A stretch of 64,000 nucleotides of DNA from Mixophyes australis (lineage: Eukaryota > Chordata > Amphibia > Anura > Limnodynastidae), in contig JAVHZZ010000002.1 in assembly GCA_036250195.1 (NCBI GenBank), forward strand, positions 66,366,705 to 66,430,704, read 5' to 3'. Below, one piece after another: positions 9,100 to 20,485 of the stretch (positions within the stretch are counted from its first letter, which is position 1; each line of letters starts with the position of its first letter). The position numbers were made by a program, and so were the translations under genes. The notes beneath the pieces are model-generated. The model was not told the origin of the DNA, searched no databases, and worked only from the letters and a program-made list of their open reading frames with translations.

Positions 9100-9870
9100 T
9101 ACCACAGTGGCTGAAGGATGTACCTGAGAAAATATGGTCAAAGGGAAAAAACTGATGTGGGACTGTTAAAAGTTGCTCCGGTACAACTTATACTAAAACC
9201 TAACACACTACCAATATGTGTTAAACAATATCCTTTGACTTTGTTACAGAATAAAGCAATCACAAAACAATTACAAGAATACCAAGTCAAAGGTATAGCA
9301 AAGAAATGTCGATCACCTTTTAATACACCTTTATTCCCAGTCAAGGAAAGAGAACAGTAAGAGGGAGGAGCTCTCGAATTCAGGTTAATTCATGATCTCA
9401 GAGAAATAAATAAACGACTGGTTGTGAACACACCCATTGTCCCAAACCCACATACCTTGCTGAACCAAATTCCTGTTACATCAATGTGGTTTACAGTTAT
9501 AGATCTAGCAAATGCTTTCTTTTCTGTACCAATAACTAACGATTCACAGAAAATGCTGGCTTTTACGCATGAAGGAACACAATACTGCTGGACCAGATTG
9601 CCCCAGGGAGGGGCCACCAGCCCTTCATAATTCTCTGAAGCAATGTCAACTGTCTTACAAGGTTGGTTACCGCAATATCCTGAAACTACCTGACTATTGC
9701 AGTATGTTGATGACTTGTTGATAGCTGCTGATAGTGAACAACAGTGTAAAGAAGAAACTGTTTCTCTACTAACCTTTTTGGCCCAGCAGGACTGCAGAGT
9801 GTCCAAATCCAAGCTCCAAGCAGCACAGAAGGTAATTTTCTTAGGACACTGCATTTCATAGGGCACTAAA
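9100..9870 (+). pseudogene. pol: ERV reverse transcriptase relic
   Basis: The frame starting at 9118 and resuming at 9424 and 9703 is the same (frame 1) and reads as a retroviral RT. It has 'DVGLLKVAPVQL' and 'KQYPL' at the start, 'VIDLANAFFSVPI' with the first catalytic Asp near 9500, 'LPQG' near 9600, and YVDD at 9703-9714. YVDD rather than YLDD separates it from the Gypsy elements nearby. TAA codons at 9358-9360 and 9628-9630 and others interrupt it. Confidence 0.88.
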
Positions 9871-9952
9871 CATCTGACGCCACAAAGAGTACAAGCGACA
9901 CAACAGGTAAAAACACCTTTCAGCAGCCAGACTCACTAAGTGCGATGTAGCA

Positions 9953-10629
9953 TTGTTAAGTGCTTCACATGTCACAATCAAACGGTGCACAATATTAAAT
10001 CTAGCAACATTGTTACCCCTAATGTATGAATCTCAAGATTCAAAAGGAGGGAATAATAGTGAAGAACAAAAGCCGTCAGAAGAAAGACATTGTGATAGTG
10101 AAGGTGATGACGATGAATTGGGTGAAAATATTACCCACAATTTTTCTTTTTCACATGATTGCCTCGCTCTTATGCATATGGAAGCACAGTCTCTTCCAAA
10201 TGTTACTGACTCTCCCTTGTCTAATACTGTGTATGTACTTTATGTAGATGGTTCCAGGTAGTATGATAACGGATCACCATTTACAGGATACGTAGTGACT
10301 ACAGAAAATGAAGTAGTTGACTCAGGACCACTATCATCGATACTGTCAGCACAAGCTGCTGAACTGATAGCACTCACCAAGGCATTGGAATATGCAGAAG
10401 GAACCACTGCCAATATCTACACGGATTCCAGGTATGCTTGTGGAGTGACACAGGACTTTGGTCCAATATGGAAGAGCAGAGATTTCAAGACCTCTAGTGG
10501 TAAGGACGCACAGCATGCCAGTCTAATAAGAAACTTGTTTAGAGCATTGCAATTGCCACACAAGGTTGCCGTAATTAAAATAGAAGCACATACAAGGAAT
10601 GAGACTTTTGTTTCAAAAGGGAACACGTT
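9953..10629 (+). pseudogene. pol: ERV connection and RNase H relic
   Basis: This part lies in frame 2, so a frameshift separates it from the RT. RNase H begins with 'YVLYVDGS' near 10230, broken by a stop, then continues with 'AELIALTKAL' and 'IYTDSRYA', giving the D, E and D residues of the active site. The stretch 10020-10130 is unusually Glu/Asp/Lys-rich for a connection domain, possibly a mutated reading frame. Confidence 0.8.
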
Positions 10630-11848
10630 GTGCAGATGCAGAAGCAAAAAAAAAAGGTGGCTAAGAGAAAGCCTGAAAGAGAAGTATACACAGTACAGAA
10701 AGAAATGTCTGACTACACTGATCTTAAAAAGTTTCAACAGCAAACAGGACCATTGGAGAAAGAAAGATGGAAACGATTAGGAGCACAAGAAGATTGCGCT
10801 AGTATGTGGAAACTGAATAATAAACTTTGTCTTCCACAGGTTTTGTTCCCTCCCATGTTACAGATAGCTCATGGACAGCCACACCTGGGGAAGGAACAGA
10901 TGACCAGCGTGGTCCATCACCATTGGATAGCTCCAGGATTCAGTAACGCTGCTACAGACTATGTTCAGGCCTGCTGGATCTGTGGAACTTCAAATCCAGG
11001 AAAAAGGGTAAAAACGTCACAAGGTACAACTTCAAAAGCCTTTTATCCTTTTCAAAGGCTACAGATAGACTATATACAACTGCCTAAATCTGGAATATAT
11101 GAATATGTTCTAGTCTGTACAGATCTTTTCAGTAAATGACCGGAGACTTGGCCAGTAGCCAAGGCAACAGCAAAAGCAACTGCGTAAAGACTGATTGGTG
11201 AGATTGTGTGCAGGTATGGTGTCCCTGAGGTAATTGAATCAGATAGAGGTACACACTTCACAGGGGAAATAATACAACACATAATGACAGATCTAGGCAA
11301 ACAGCAAGCTTTTCATGTGCCATACAGACCACAGGTTAGTGGGCGAGTAGAAAAGTTGAATGGGACATTGAAACTGAAGATTCAGAAAATCATAGCTGAA
11401 ATAATAATAATAAAAAAAAACATGCCCAGAATGCCTGCCCATAGCCTTGTTCAGTGTAAGAACTGTGCCAAATAGGAATAGCAAGCGGTCTCCTTATGAA
11501 ATACTTTTTGGAACACTACCAAAGACAGGATGTTATTATCCACAGCAATTACAACATAAACATGGAGATTTGACTAGCTATATGAGAAGTCTAACTGACC
11601 ATTTGAACTATTTGTATGTTCTAGCATTTTATTCACTTCCAGAGCCTGATTCAGACCTACAGCCGCATAAGCTGAAACCTGGCGATTGGGTGTACGTAAA
11701 GAAACACGTGAGGATAACTTTTGAACCAAGGTTGGAGGGTCCGTATCAGGTCTTGCTGACCACCCCCACATCAGTGAAACTCCAGAACCGAGACTCCTGG
11801 CTGCACGCATCACACTGCAAGACGACGCTGGTCACACTGGACACATAA
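10630..11848 (+). pseudogene. pol: ERV integrase relic
   Basis: The zinc-binding part has His residues near 10870-10915 and CWIC near 10972-10983. The DD35E core is readable in one frame: D at 11068 (QIDYIQLP), D at 11242 (ESDRGTHF) and E at 11350 (GRVEKLNG), with 35 residues between the last two. Stops at 11137-11139 and near 11185 break it, and an AT-rich insertion-like run sits at 11399-11420. From 11447 another frame gives the C-terminal domain 'LKPGDWVYVKK' and 'LEGPYQVLL', a GPY/F module typical of gamma- and epsilonretroviral integrases. It ends at 11848. Confidence 0.88.
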
Positions 11849-12082
11849 CCTAGATCTTTGTGATAACACAGACATAAGACCTGTTTGCCCACAACAAACT
11901 GCAGTATTTCAAACATGTATGTTGCAGCATAACACTAGTGTTTGTGTATGGGCATTACACCCACTACTCATTATCACTGTGGTATTGATCATATTGATAG
12001 GATGGAACTGGTATATGTCATGTACGTTCAGAAAAGATATACAGAGATTACAGCAGAGGCATGAAGAAAAGATACTTTTTTA
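11849..12082 (+). pseudogene. env: Residual env end: membrane anchor and short tail
   Basis: Only about 400 bases separate integrase from the 3' LTR, far too few for env. An open frame that starts within the last codons of pol runs to TAA at 12080-12082. It has several Cys residues, then a strongly hydrophobic run (about 11955-12010, Leu/Ile/Val with a Trp at its end), then a short charged tail. This looks like the transmembrane anchor and cytoplasmic tail of Env left by a large internal deletion. Surface and fusion parts are absent. Confidence 0.5.
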
Positions 12083-12240
12083 ATAAACAGGGGCAGAAGT
12101 GCTGATATCTGTACTCGGTCCTGGGTGAATGGTGAAAGACCCTTGCTTTCTCACAAGAGACTGTACAAAATTAGTCTGGGCTGCGTTAGATGTCACCATT
12201 TCAGGCCTTAACATTTTTTACCTTTTATATATATATTATT

Positions 12241-12254
12241 AAAAGGAGGGAGAT
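12241..12254 (+). promoter_or_regulatory. ERV polypurine tract
   Basis: AAAAGGAGGGAGAT directly precedes the 3' LTR and resembles the gammaretroviral plus-strand primer. Confidence 0.85.
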
Positions 12255-12731
12255 TGTGAGAGCATTTCTAGGTTTTCAATGATGATGGTAATAATGATAT
12301 GTGAAGGAGTTAAAAATCTTGGTATTTGCCTTAAAAATACATTCAGTGTAATCACCAGCTCCAGCCTTGAACTATCTCAAAGACCCCGGATGGAGGCCTA
12401 GGACATGGGATAATGGATGATGAGGACATTGGGAGTATTGGCTCCAGTGAAAGTTGATAAGAACCTATAAAAGTGACATGAAGAGAACTAACTAGCTTTG
12501 TCAGAAGATTTATATTTACTCAGGAAAATATCAATCATGTGTTTCTGCTCTATAACCAGATCAAAAGCTTTTTCATGTATAAATGTATGCCAGAAATAAA
12601 CGAGCACAGTTCAGTATACATCTTGACATTGGCATGTCTGTGTCTTGATTACTGATCTCCTGGTTAACCAGCATCTTATCTCACTGATATCTGAAGGGAC
12701 TTGATAAAAGATAGGTAAAATTACCCTAACA
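12255..12731 (+). repeat. ERV 3' LTR
   Basis: The LTR is 477 bp with the same TG...CA ends as the 5' copy. TATAAAAG is at 12466-12473 and AATAAA at 12595-12600. The target duplication TGCT follows at 12732-12735. Confidence 0.95.
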
Positions 12732-12791
12732 TGCTCAATACTCTTTATGTGTTTTGAGTAATATTAATAACTGTCACACTAATACTGTGCC

Positions 12792-12812
12792 CTGTGAGGT
12801 ATACCGAAACGT
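12792..12812 (+). ncRNA. Hammerhead-ribozyme-like core (degenerate)
   Basis: CTGTGA, palindromic GGTATACC, then GAAACG follows the hammerhead order CUGANGA - stem II - GAAA, with one base missing from the first box. Such motifs occur in the terminal repeats of Penelope-like elements. Confidence 0.35.
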
Positions 12813-14657
12813 AAAGCACCCATTTGACTTGTTTAATCAGAAAAACATGCTGGTAATTACTTATCATAGTAATTACTTATCATGTCCACTCTGTTTTTTT
12901 TACACAGAGTGACTCAGAATTGGTACGAGATTGAAGCACTCTGCTGAATGGAAGGTTAAAAAAGAGTGTGCATCCCCTTTCAGTAACCTGACAGTATAGT
13001 TAATATATAACACCCGGAGATTTTCTTCTTGTTTATTATTATTTCAAGGTAAATTAGACACTATATAACATTGTTACTTTAATGGCTTCTTCAACAAAGT
13101 TTCTTGGCTCCAAAACTGCTCCAACTTGACTCCCACAATACATCAGGTTTAGCAACTAAAATTGCTGTTTTCATTGGAAGCATTTGCTATAATAAGGTGA
13201 GATGGTATGAGCTTCTATATGTAACACCCCTTTACTCCAGCTAAGTGGTTTGTCTTTAATCTCTTTGTTTGTGTATCTTTTACATTTCTCTTGTGCAGTG
13301 CCTCCACTAAGTCTTTTTCTTCTGGATATAAATGGATGTGGATGTAATGACCTCCAGTGGACCTCCTGTAAACACACACACTTCGCATAACTCTGACACA
13401 CGATAAGATGGTTCTTTTATAGAAAAATATTTACTTTGAAAAATATATATTTTAACTAGATGTACAATTAGCGAATAAATAATAATTACAATTACAAACA
13501 CATTTTAATTAGCTTGAATATTCGCCTCACTATAGAAATATTAATATATTTAGATGTTATACTATTTCTAATATACTAGAAAATTCTCCTTATAAACTAG
13601 TTCTAACTCAATATAAAATAACACTGTCTTACGTTTATATTTATATCATATCACACAAAAATAACTATACTATTCTGAAAGTACTGTTAAATGACACTCC
13701 TCACTTAAAATAAATATTAACTAATTAATATTATAAAACACTTAAACGTTCACATTCCCCAGTATTGATTCTTGCAATATCCCTCTCTTCCAGGCCAGGC
13801 TGTCGCTGGTGCACTTATAGTACCGTTGGAAGCTACTTCTCACCTAGTTATATGTACATTTTATTTTTTCCAGATTTGTATCCGAATTCCATATCGCTAA
13901 CGATGCAGATGATATAAATAATTGATATATAACTCAGTCTATGAAATAAGTATTTCTAATGACTCATCTGGTATATTGAATATATCTATATCAAAGTCTC
14001 TTAAATAAATATTTAAACTGATGCAGGTGTTAAATCTATATTTCCCTTTCACTTCAGGTTTATGTAATATAAGGATATGATAAATTCTCTGGATCACTCA
14101 CAATAACCAGGGCTTGATTGTATAAATACTGCTTTCTCACTGTTTATTTTCCCAGAGGCTTGTTTTTTTCAAGATGGTGTTTTCCTCACAGACGTTTTGG
14201 CTTCAAAGATAATTTTCTTTACATATATTTCTAATATCAGATACTTTTCTCATAAATGCTGATACAGTCTTTTACATATACATCTCTTAATAGATCAATA
14301 TCAGTAATATATATCTGGCTTTCCACAGATCTGTCTGAATTAGTTTTCGCTTCCTCACATAGGTCTGTCTCCTCTCTCGCTACCCAGGTGTAGAGTAAAA
14401 CCAATATTGCTCCTCCCCCCACTGCCACTGCCACACTCTCTTGTCATTTCCGGTGCGATTGCATAATATCCTTCTGGCTGCCAGAGACACTGGGATATGT
14501 AGTCCCATCTATTGGCAGAAACCTATTATCAGGGCATTTGTGCTGCTATATGTAATAGGTTTCAGTGACGTTGGTGGTAGATGTTAAAACACAAAAACAC
14601 AAAAACCTTTTACACTTAACCAATTTGTTGGTTTAATTTCAGAACTTATTGTAACAG

Positions 14658-14658
<1 letters not shown>

Positions 14659-14689
<31 letters not shown>
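14659..14689. repeat. (TA)n microsatellite
   Basis: About 15 uninterrupted TA dinucleotides. Confidence 0.95.
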
Positions 14690-14692
<3 letters not shown>

Positions 14693-15125
14693 GTCTATAC
14701 AGTTCAGCTGTCACTGGAAGAACCTGCTGAGAGCCGAAATTCCTGTCTGTGCATGCTCAGTAGAGCGATACAGTCGGCTGGAGACTGCCCCACTTCCTGT
14801 CTTCACTAGATCACAGGGGACACCATACCAACATGGGAGACGGAGTGTAGCGCTCCATATTAACTCAATCCTGCTCTTGCCTCTATATTTGTTTTGAATC
14901 TCCACTCAGCTACAGATGTTACATATAGACATTGTGAATGTTCATTTTCCATTTAATAGTACATATATTATTATTAATTTTTCAGTACAATTAGGAGGAA
15001 GACTGGACAAGCCAGCACGTTTAAGTGTCTTTGAAATTGCTGCCAGCATTTCACACATAAGAGTAACATGGGCCACCACCAAATAGTAGCCAGGCAATGG
15101 CGGTTCTGTGTTTAAAATCAGCCCA

Positions 15126-15148
15126 CTGATGAAAGGGGTTACTGAAGG
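15126..15148 (+). ncRNA. Hammerhead-ribozyme-like core (degenerate)
   Basis: An exact CTGATGA is followed by an 11-base stem-loop segment (AAGGGGTTACT) and GAAG in place of GAAA. Stem II is weakened to two or three pairs. Probably a Penelope-like terminal remnant. Confidence 0.35.
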
Positions 15149-15918
15149 CTGACAACATGTTGTATCTTTCAAAAAAGAGGTAAGAAGGTATGTCACCTGA
15201 TGATCGGATATCTATAATGCAACATAGAGATGTAATCATGTACATCAAGATAATGTCCCATACAACAAGGATAAGGTTTTGAAAATCTTTTGCTTTTGTT
15301 GTTCAGGAACATAGACTGATGCATAAACTTATAAACAACAATGTCTGAGTGCATTACCTTTCAGACTTGTTATATATTGGTAATGAGTTTGAATGTAAAA
15401 ATATCATCTATGGCCTGACCTCACACTAACAGCATAAAGCAATAAGAATGATTTTGAATAAATACAGAAAAAAACGTAATAAAGTATAAAAACAAAATAT
15501 ATAAATAAAGTACACTGGAAATGGTAGTCTCAAATGTCTGTGTTCTTTAAGGTTGTGGGATGCTTTAGCTGGGCTGCCATCTGGGTGATGGATCTCACTT
15601 CTCAGACAGTCCTTCCTCGGTATTTGCAATCAGACAGTATAAGGTTTACCGTAAAAGCGGTTCCGTTAGCAACATGTAATGTATGAACCTGTAAGATGTT
15701 ACAAAAAGATGATTATACGCCCTGACCTGCTCCAAACCACCTATTATTCTGACCAAATGATTGCTTTTGTAAAATACACCAACTTGCCTTGCACACCTAT
15801 GTGAACAAGAGCATTGGGTTTATGAACTCGCAACAAAAGGAATACTGCTTTCTGGCTAGATTGCATTATTTTCATGAAAATGTTTCTCAATGACTCCGTG
15901 CTGATTGTTATGTTTGTA

Positions 15919-15943
15919 CTCATGAGTGGACGTCCTGAAAACG
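15919..15943 (+). ncRNA. Hammerhead-ribozyme-like core (degenerate)
   Basis: CTCATGA (one change from CTGATGA), a segment containing palindromic GGACGTCC, then GAAAAC. Order and spacing fit a type I hammerhead core as found in Penelope-like elements. Confidence 0.35.
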
Positions 15944-18900
15944 TTGTGCCGATTTTTGTTGCACACAAGTAACTAATCTGCTACGTTAATTTGTAAATTA
16001 ATGTCACATTTGATTTTCCATTAATTTTCTCATTATTAATAATAAAAAAGGGAAAACATATTTAAAAAAAATGCAAACTCTGATGCTAATTTAAGCTTGT
16101 GAAGTCAAGGAGGAAGTACAAATATTTACCTAAAATGAATACATTGCCAAACTGAGAAAACAGAAGTTATTAATAACATTTTCCAGCTCCAGAGCTATAG
16201 GAAGAACAAATTTATAGTACATTGGGAGCGACTGATCTAGAATGATTTCTATAATGCTGTACATAATTTAGGTTCCCTGAAAAAGGCAGATTCACTAAAG
16301 ATAATTGTAGATTATAATATGGATAGACAGAGCCTTGGCTTTGGGCACAGCGTAGGGTAGTGTTGTGACACACTTGCTGGCACAGATGATTAAAGACACA
16401 CCAAAGATGAAAACATACTGTACTAAATAAAAGCAGATAATAATATGTTTAACTATAAAAGCAAAAAACAGACAGCGGTTGAGAAATGGTTTTTTAGAAT
16501 CATATTAAATAAATGTATCCAATACTTAGTCAAAATGATTATCAGCTCTATAATACTAACTATAAAAATAAACAAAATAATAACAATATATCAAATATAT
16601 GGCAGTATTTATTTCTGAAGAATTAGCTTAATACAAACAATAGCATTTATTAATAAAATATAAATATTTACACAAGTCAACATTCAAATCTAAATAGAAA
16701 ATGCTGGTAGAATAATATTGGTATTAATATTAGGAAGTAATCATTATTAATAATGGGTCTTCAAGTAGGTAATGGGACTGGGCTTCACTCTGAGTTACAC
16801 ACAGGTTGTGGGCCCCGAGTTAACGCCACTAGACAGTAGTCAGTGCTTAAATTTGATTAATAATAGAGTGAGGCACAGATGGGTAGGGTAGTCAAGTACA
16901 TGGGATACAGAATAAAAACTAGTGATCTACATCAGCCAAAAACTTGTTTCACTTGGTTAACAGGAGAATACTGTGGTACAGGTTGTAAGAGATGCCTGAA
17001 GTGAGTCCATGTGGGAAGACAATACTCAAATAAATTGTATCATGTAGCACTGTTTTCACCATTTTCTCAGAAAAAGACTTCATAACCTGAAGTCAGTAAT
17101 GGGACATCAGTGGGGTATATGGCCTGTGCAAGCTGCAAAGGAATATGGGTAATGTTATGTACTGTGGGTGTGGACCCATTGTGCTTCTAGCTGTTTATGC
17201 TTGCTCACCTGGTGCATGGAAATTAATAGGCATACATTACCAGGGACCAGGGACCCTGGCAAAGGGGTAATGGGCATCACTGTGAGTCACCCACAGGATG
17301 AGGTGCCAGACAAATCCCACAAGGCACCGCCTATGCTGCAAACATTATACTTATAATAGGGAAGTAAATGGAAAAAAAGGAACACAAAGAAAACATTCAC
17401 TATAATGCACAGCACACTCTAATAATAACTGAATAACATGTTCCCCTGGCACAATAATAAAAAACAGTGCCTGCTAACATCATGAACGTGCCCTTAACCT
17501 TCACCTATGACAATCGGGATGCTTAAAATGCTTTGTCATTGCCAGATTGGCCGTGTGACATATATGAATTATACATGCTCCATTGTTCATTGTATTTGCT
17601 TACATGCATGCACATCATACAACATGTGTATTTCATGTGTCCATATTTACATGGGTGTTAAACCTACTTTTGACCAAATTATATATATAAATCATTCAGA
17701 AACTACATTGAAACGTGAAATCCTCAGCTGATGGGATCTTCCATATCTCTGTGTGATATCCTAAATCTATTGGCATTTTAAGCGGTTCTGGCTGACAGCT
17801 GTCTGATTTCTTATATTCTCTTTCACCCATTTAATCAGGACAAAGTTGCTGACTCGGAGGTAATCTCCTTTTTGAGAAAATTATCTTTCGACAGCCGTAT
17901 TAAATGAAAATGTAATTTATTTGTGGCATTGTGTACCTGAACATAGCAGGTTAACACACAGTTTTAATTTTCTGCTAGTGCAGATCTTTGATTAATATAT
18001 TAAGTTTGATAAATAAACCAGATCTTTTTCACGTGAATTTACTTAATTAAAAGCACGACTTGTAAAACTTATCTGATCAAAATATGATCGGTTGCTGCCA
18101 AATTCTTCTGTCATCAAGTAATTACATTAAAGATTGACGTAAGTACAGTCTCTAGATGCTTTGCAGCAGACATCATAGACAGAACAACTATTTTTCACTT
18201 GGTATATATGTCAACCTATATTTAGATAGGACCTATACGAAAAGTGTCCTGTGTTGAACCCATATGTTTTCTTTTTCAGACCTTTTTCGTTGCATAGTGA
18301 AAAGTTTGGCCACATGCCTATTACTTTTTTAACCCCTTAAAAATTCTACAAACGTGGCATTAAGTAGGAATAAATACTTATAGTAAGACCTGAATAACTC
18401 ATCTCACAGTGCTGGGAGAGTTATTTCCATAAATATAATCAAACACTCTAAAAGATGACGTAAAAAGACCCAAAATGGGCAATTACCATTTGTGACATTA
18501 GGTGTTGCTCCTTTAGGGTTTTGCATGGTAAATGTTAGGGTGTCACACTGCTCTCATCTAATTGTGACCATATCGATCCAATAATAACATAATCAATGCA
18601 AAATTGTGCATGGTATTTGCCTATAGGAGCTCCCCTTTTCCCTAAAGCTCAATATGTTTAACAGCAATCAGTTGCTCCCGGCACTTGTACACAAGCCAAA
18701 GGTGTAGGAACAAACAAGAAAAGAACAGTAATCCAACAAAGAACAAAATCGCAGTCCAAGAAAGTAGTCCTATCTAGAGCATGGATCATCATCTTTCAGG
18801 CAGAGAGGTGCAAATTTGAAATCAAAGTGCGTATTCAAAAGTCCAAATCAAAAGGTCAAGGTGTTCAGCAAACAAGCATGATTGGGAAACAGGCAAAACA

Positions 18901-20485
18901 AACACATGAGGATCCAAAACAGATTGGTACAGCCAGTTATCAGGTGTTTGAACCTGTCATGTGTAGTCTTTGAATACCAGTCCTATTCTTACATAGCTGC
19001 ATAATGCCTAAATCTAGTACCTTTATATAACCCTGTATGATGCACTGCTCGCCCAGGTTAGTAGGTTCAAGAGTTATGAACGCCACAAGTTTGTGGAACT
19101 TGCATGAGCACCATGTATGTAAATACAACACAATTGTTATCCCCATGGATGGTGGTTCCCATAAGACAGATGTATCTAATATTGGTCACACCCCTAATGC
19201 TTATGTTACTGGCTATCCTGATGCGTCTAATTGTTTAGACCCCCTCAAAATCTCAGCACGCAGCTCAACCAACACAAACGTGCTGCCTTGTATGGCTACA
19301 AACATCCACATGATCCTGCAATATTTATTAAAAATAATACTGTATATTGTGGGTCCAACATTAAGTCCATTGCCCAACAGTGATACACAACATATGTTTG
19401 TGAGCCTAGTGTTATTTATACTCATTGTAATTTCAGTAGTGAGTGGCTATTTTAGTGGGAATCATTTATTAACAACTGTTGTAGGAATGCTATAATTATA
19501 CCTCAGAACACAAATGTATAACTAAATAGGGCAAGGCACAAGGTCCTAATTACTGTTATAAATCACGGTGACCCTGTTTATGCTATTGCTACAAAATGTA
19601 CCAAACAGGATGCAGGAACATTACCATTAATGTCAATATAAACCATTATATCATTTATATTTAGCTTTATGGGTTTGTTATTACTTTAATTGATGTTGTA
19701 TTGTACGATTTTGTAAATATTAATTGCTGTCATTCATTATTTTGTACCATTACTCTTTGCAATATGGAAGCTAAAATACTCATAATGACTAGACCAAGGA
19801 CAAAGTGCCTAATTAACGCCAGATGCATAGTAAAATGTCATGTCTTATCAGATATCTATACTGTGCCATGCCTATTTAAATGTTAAGATATGGAAAAAAC
19901 TTTTGTTGGTTAAAAATAAAATAAAATAAAAGATTAACATTGCTCATAATCATAATTAATTGTATTATTTTTAATTATTGACCTTCAACAAATTAGTACT
20001 TATAATGCAATGCAATACTTCATACAGAATTAAATTGTACTATGGAGTTGTCCACTATGACATTTATGGGGCATTTTATGGTCATAGACCTCCTGGAAAC
20101 TATCCTAAAGAGCAGGCATATTCCCTGGAATTAGTGACAGTTGTCAACTAGGTGTTCTTGTAGTGTAGGCACATGTATGACATGAGCTCCAACTGCCTGA
20201 CTATAATAAATTCAAGGGTTCCAGAACTTGGGAATGTCAATGTTAACATAAGACATGCTCATCATGGAGTTGATATATAGTTGGGCACACATAGTTTTGT
20301 GCTGTGAATATGTGCATTTTAGTACTGCACATACCAAAACGTGTCTGCATCTAGATGCGCCTAATGTCCACAGAGGCAGAAAGGGGGGTGGGGGAGTGGA
20401 CATGTTCACAAAAATGTAGTATGCCTCATGGAGATATAATATAATTAGATAAGGATGCATCCTCCAATCCACAGATACCTGTGGG

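Larger units (their letters stand above)
5789..12731 (+). mobile_element. Endogenous retrovirus, gammaretrovirus-like, defective
   Basis: Two 477-bp direct LTRs (5789-6265 and 12255-12731) bound 5989 bp of internal DNA. The insertion is flanked by the 4-bp duplication TGCT (5785-5788 and 12732-12735). In order the interior has a PBS-like site, a splice donor, gag with a PPPY motif and CCHC box, protease, reverse transcriptase (YVDD), RNase H, integrase with a GPY-type C-terminus, a very short membrane-anchor frame in place of env, and a purine tract before the 3' LTR. Every gene has stops or frameshifts. It is an old-type, non-functional retroviral copy. I describe only what is present. Confidence 0.95.
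12732..20485. other. Unassigned, mostly AT-rich DNA
   Basis: No gene or complete element is recognisable across these 7.7 kb. Small features: a 16-bp duplication around 12855-12885, three hammerhead-like cores (listed separately), a TA microsatellite at 14659-14689, and a stretch near 18670-19040 whose reverse strand has LTR-like character (TATATAA near 19025 and 'GTCAAGG' and 'CAGGCA' blocks) but no matching ends. Open frames, including one of 152 codons at 19037-19495, look like chance. Confidence 0.5.

Noticed and set aside
18670..19040. Minus-strand LTR
   Set aside because: LTR-like phrases and a TATA box are present, but no terminal TG...CA pair, second copy or adjacent retroelement was found.
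19037..19495. 152-codon open frame on the plus strand
   Set aside because: No recognisable domain, no codon pattern and AT-rich surroundings; a frame of this length is expected by chance in 64 kb.
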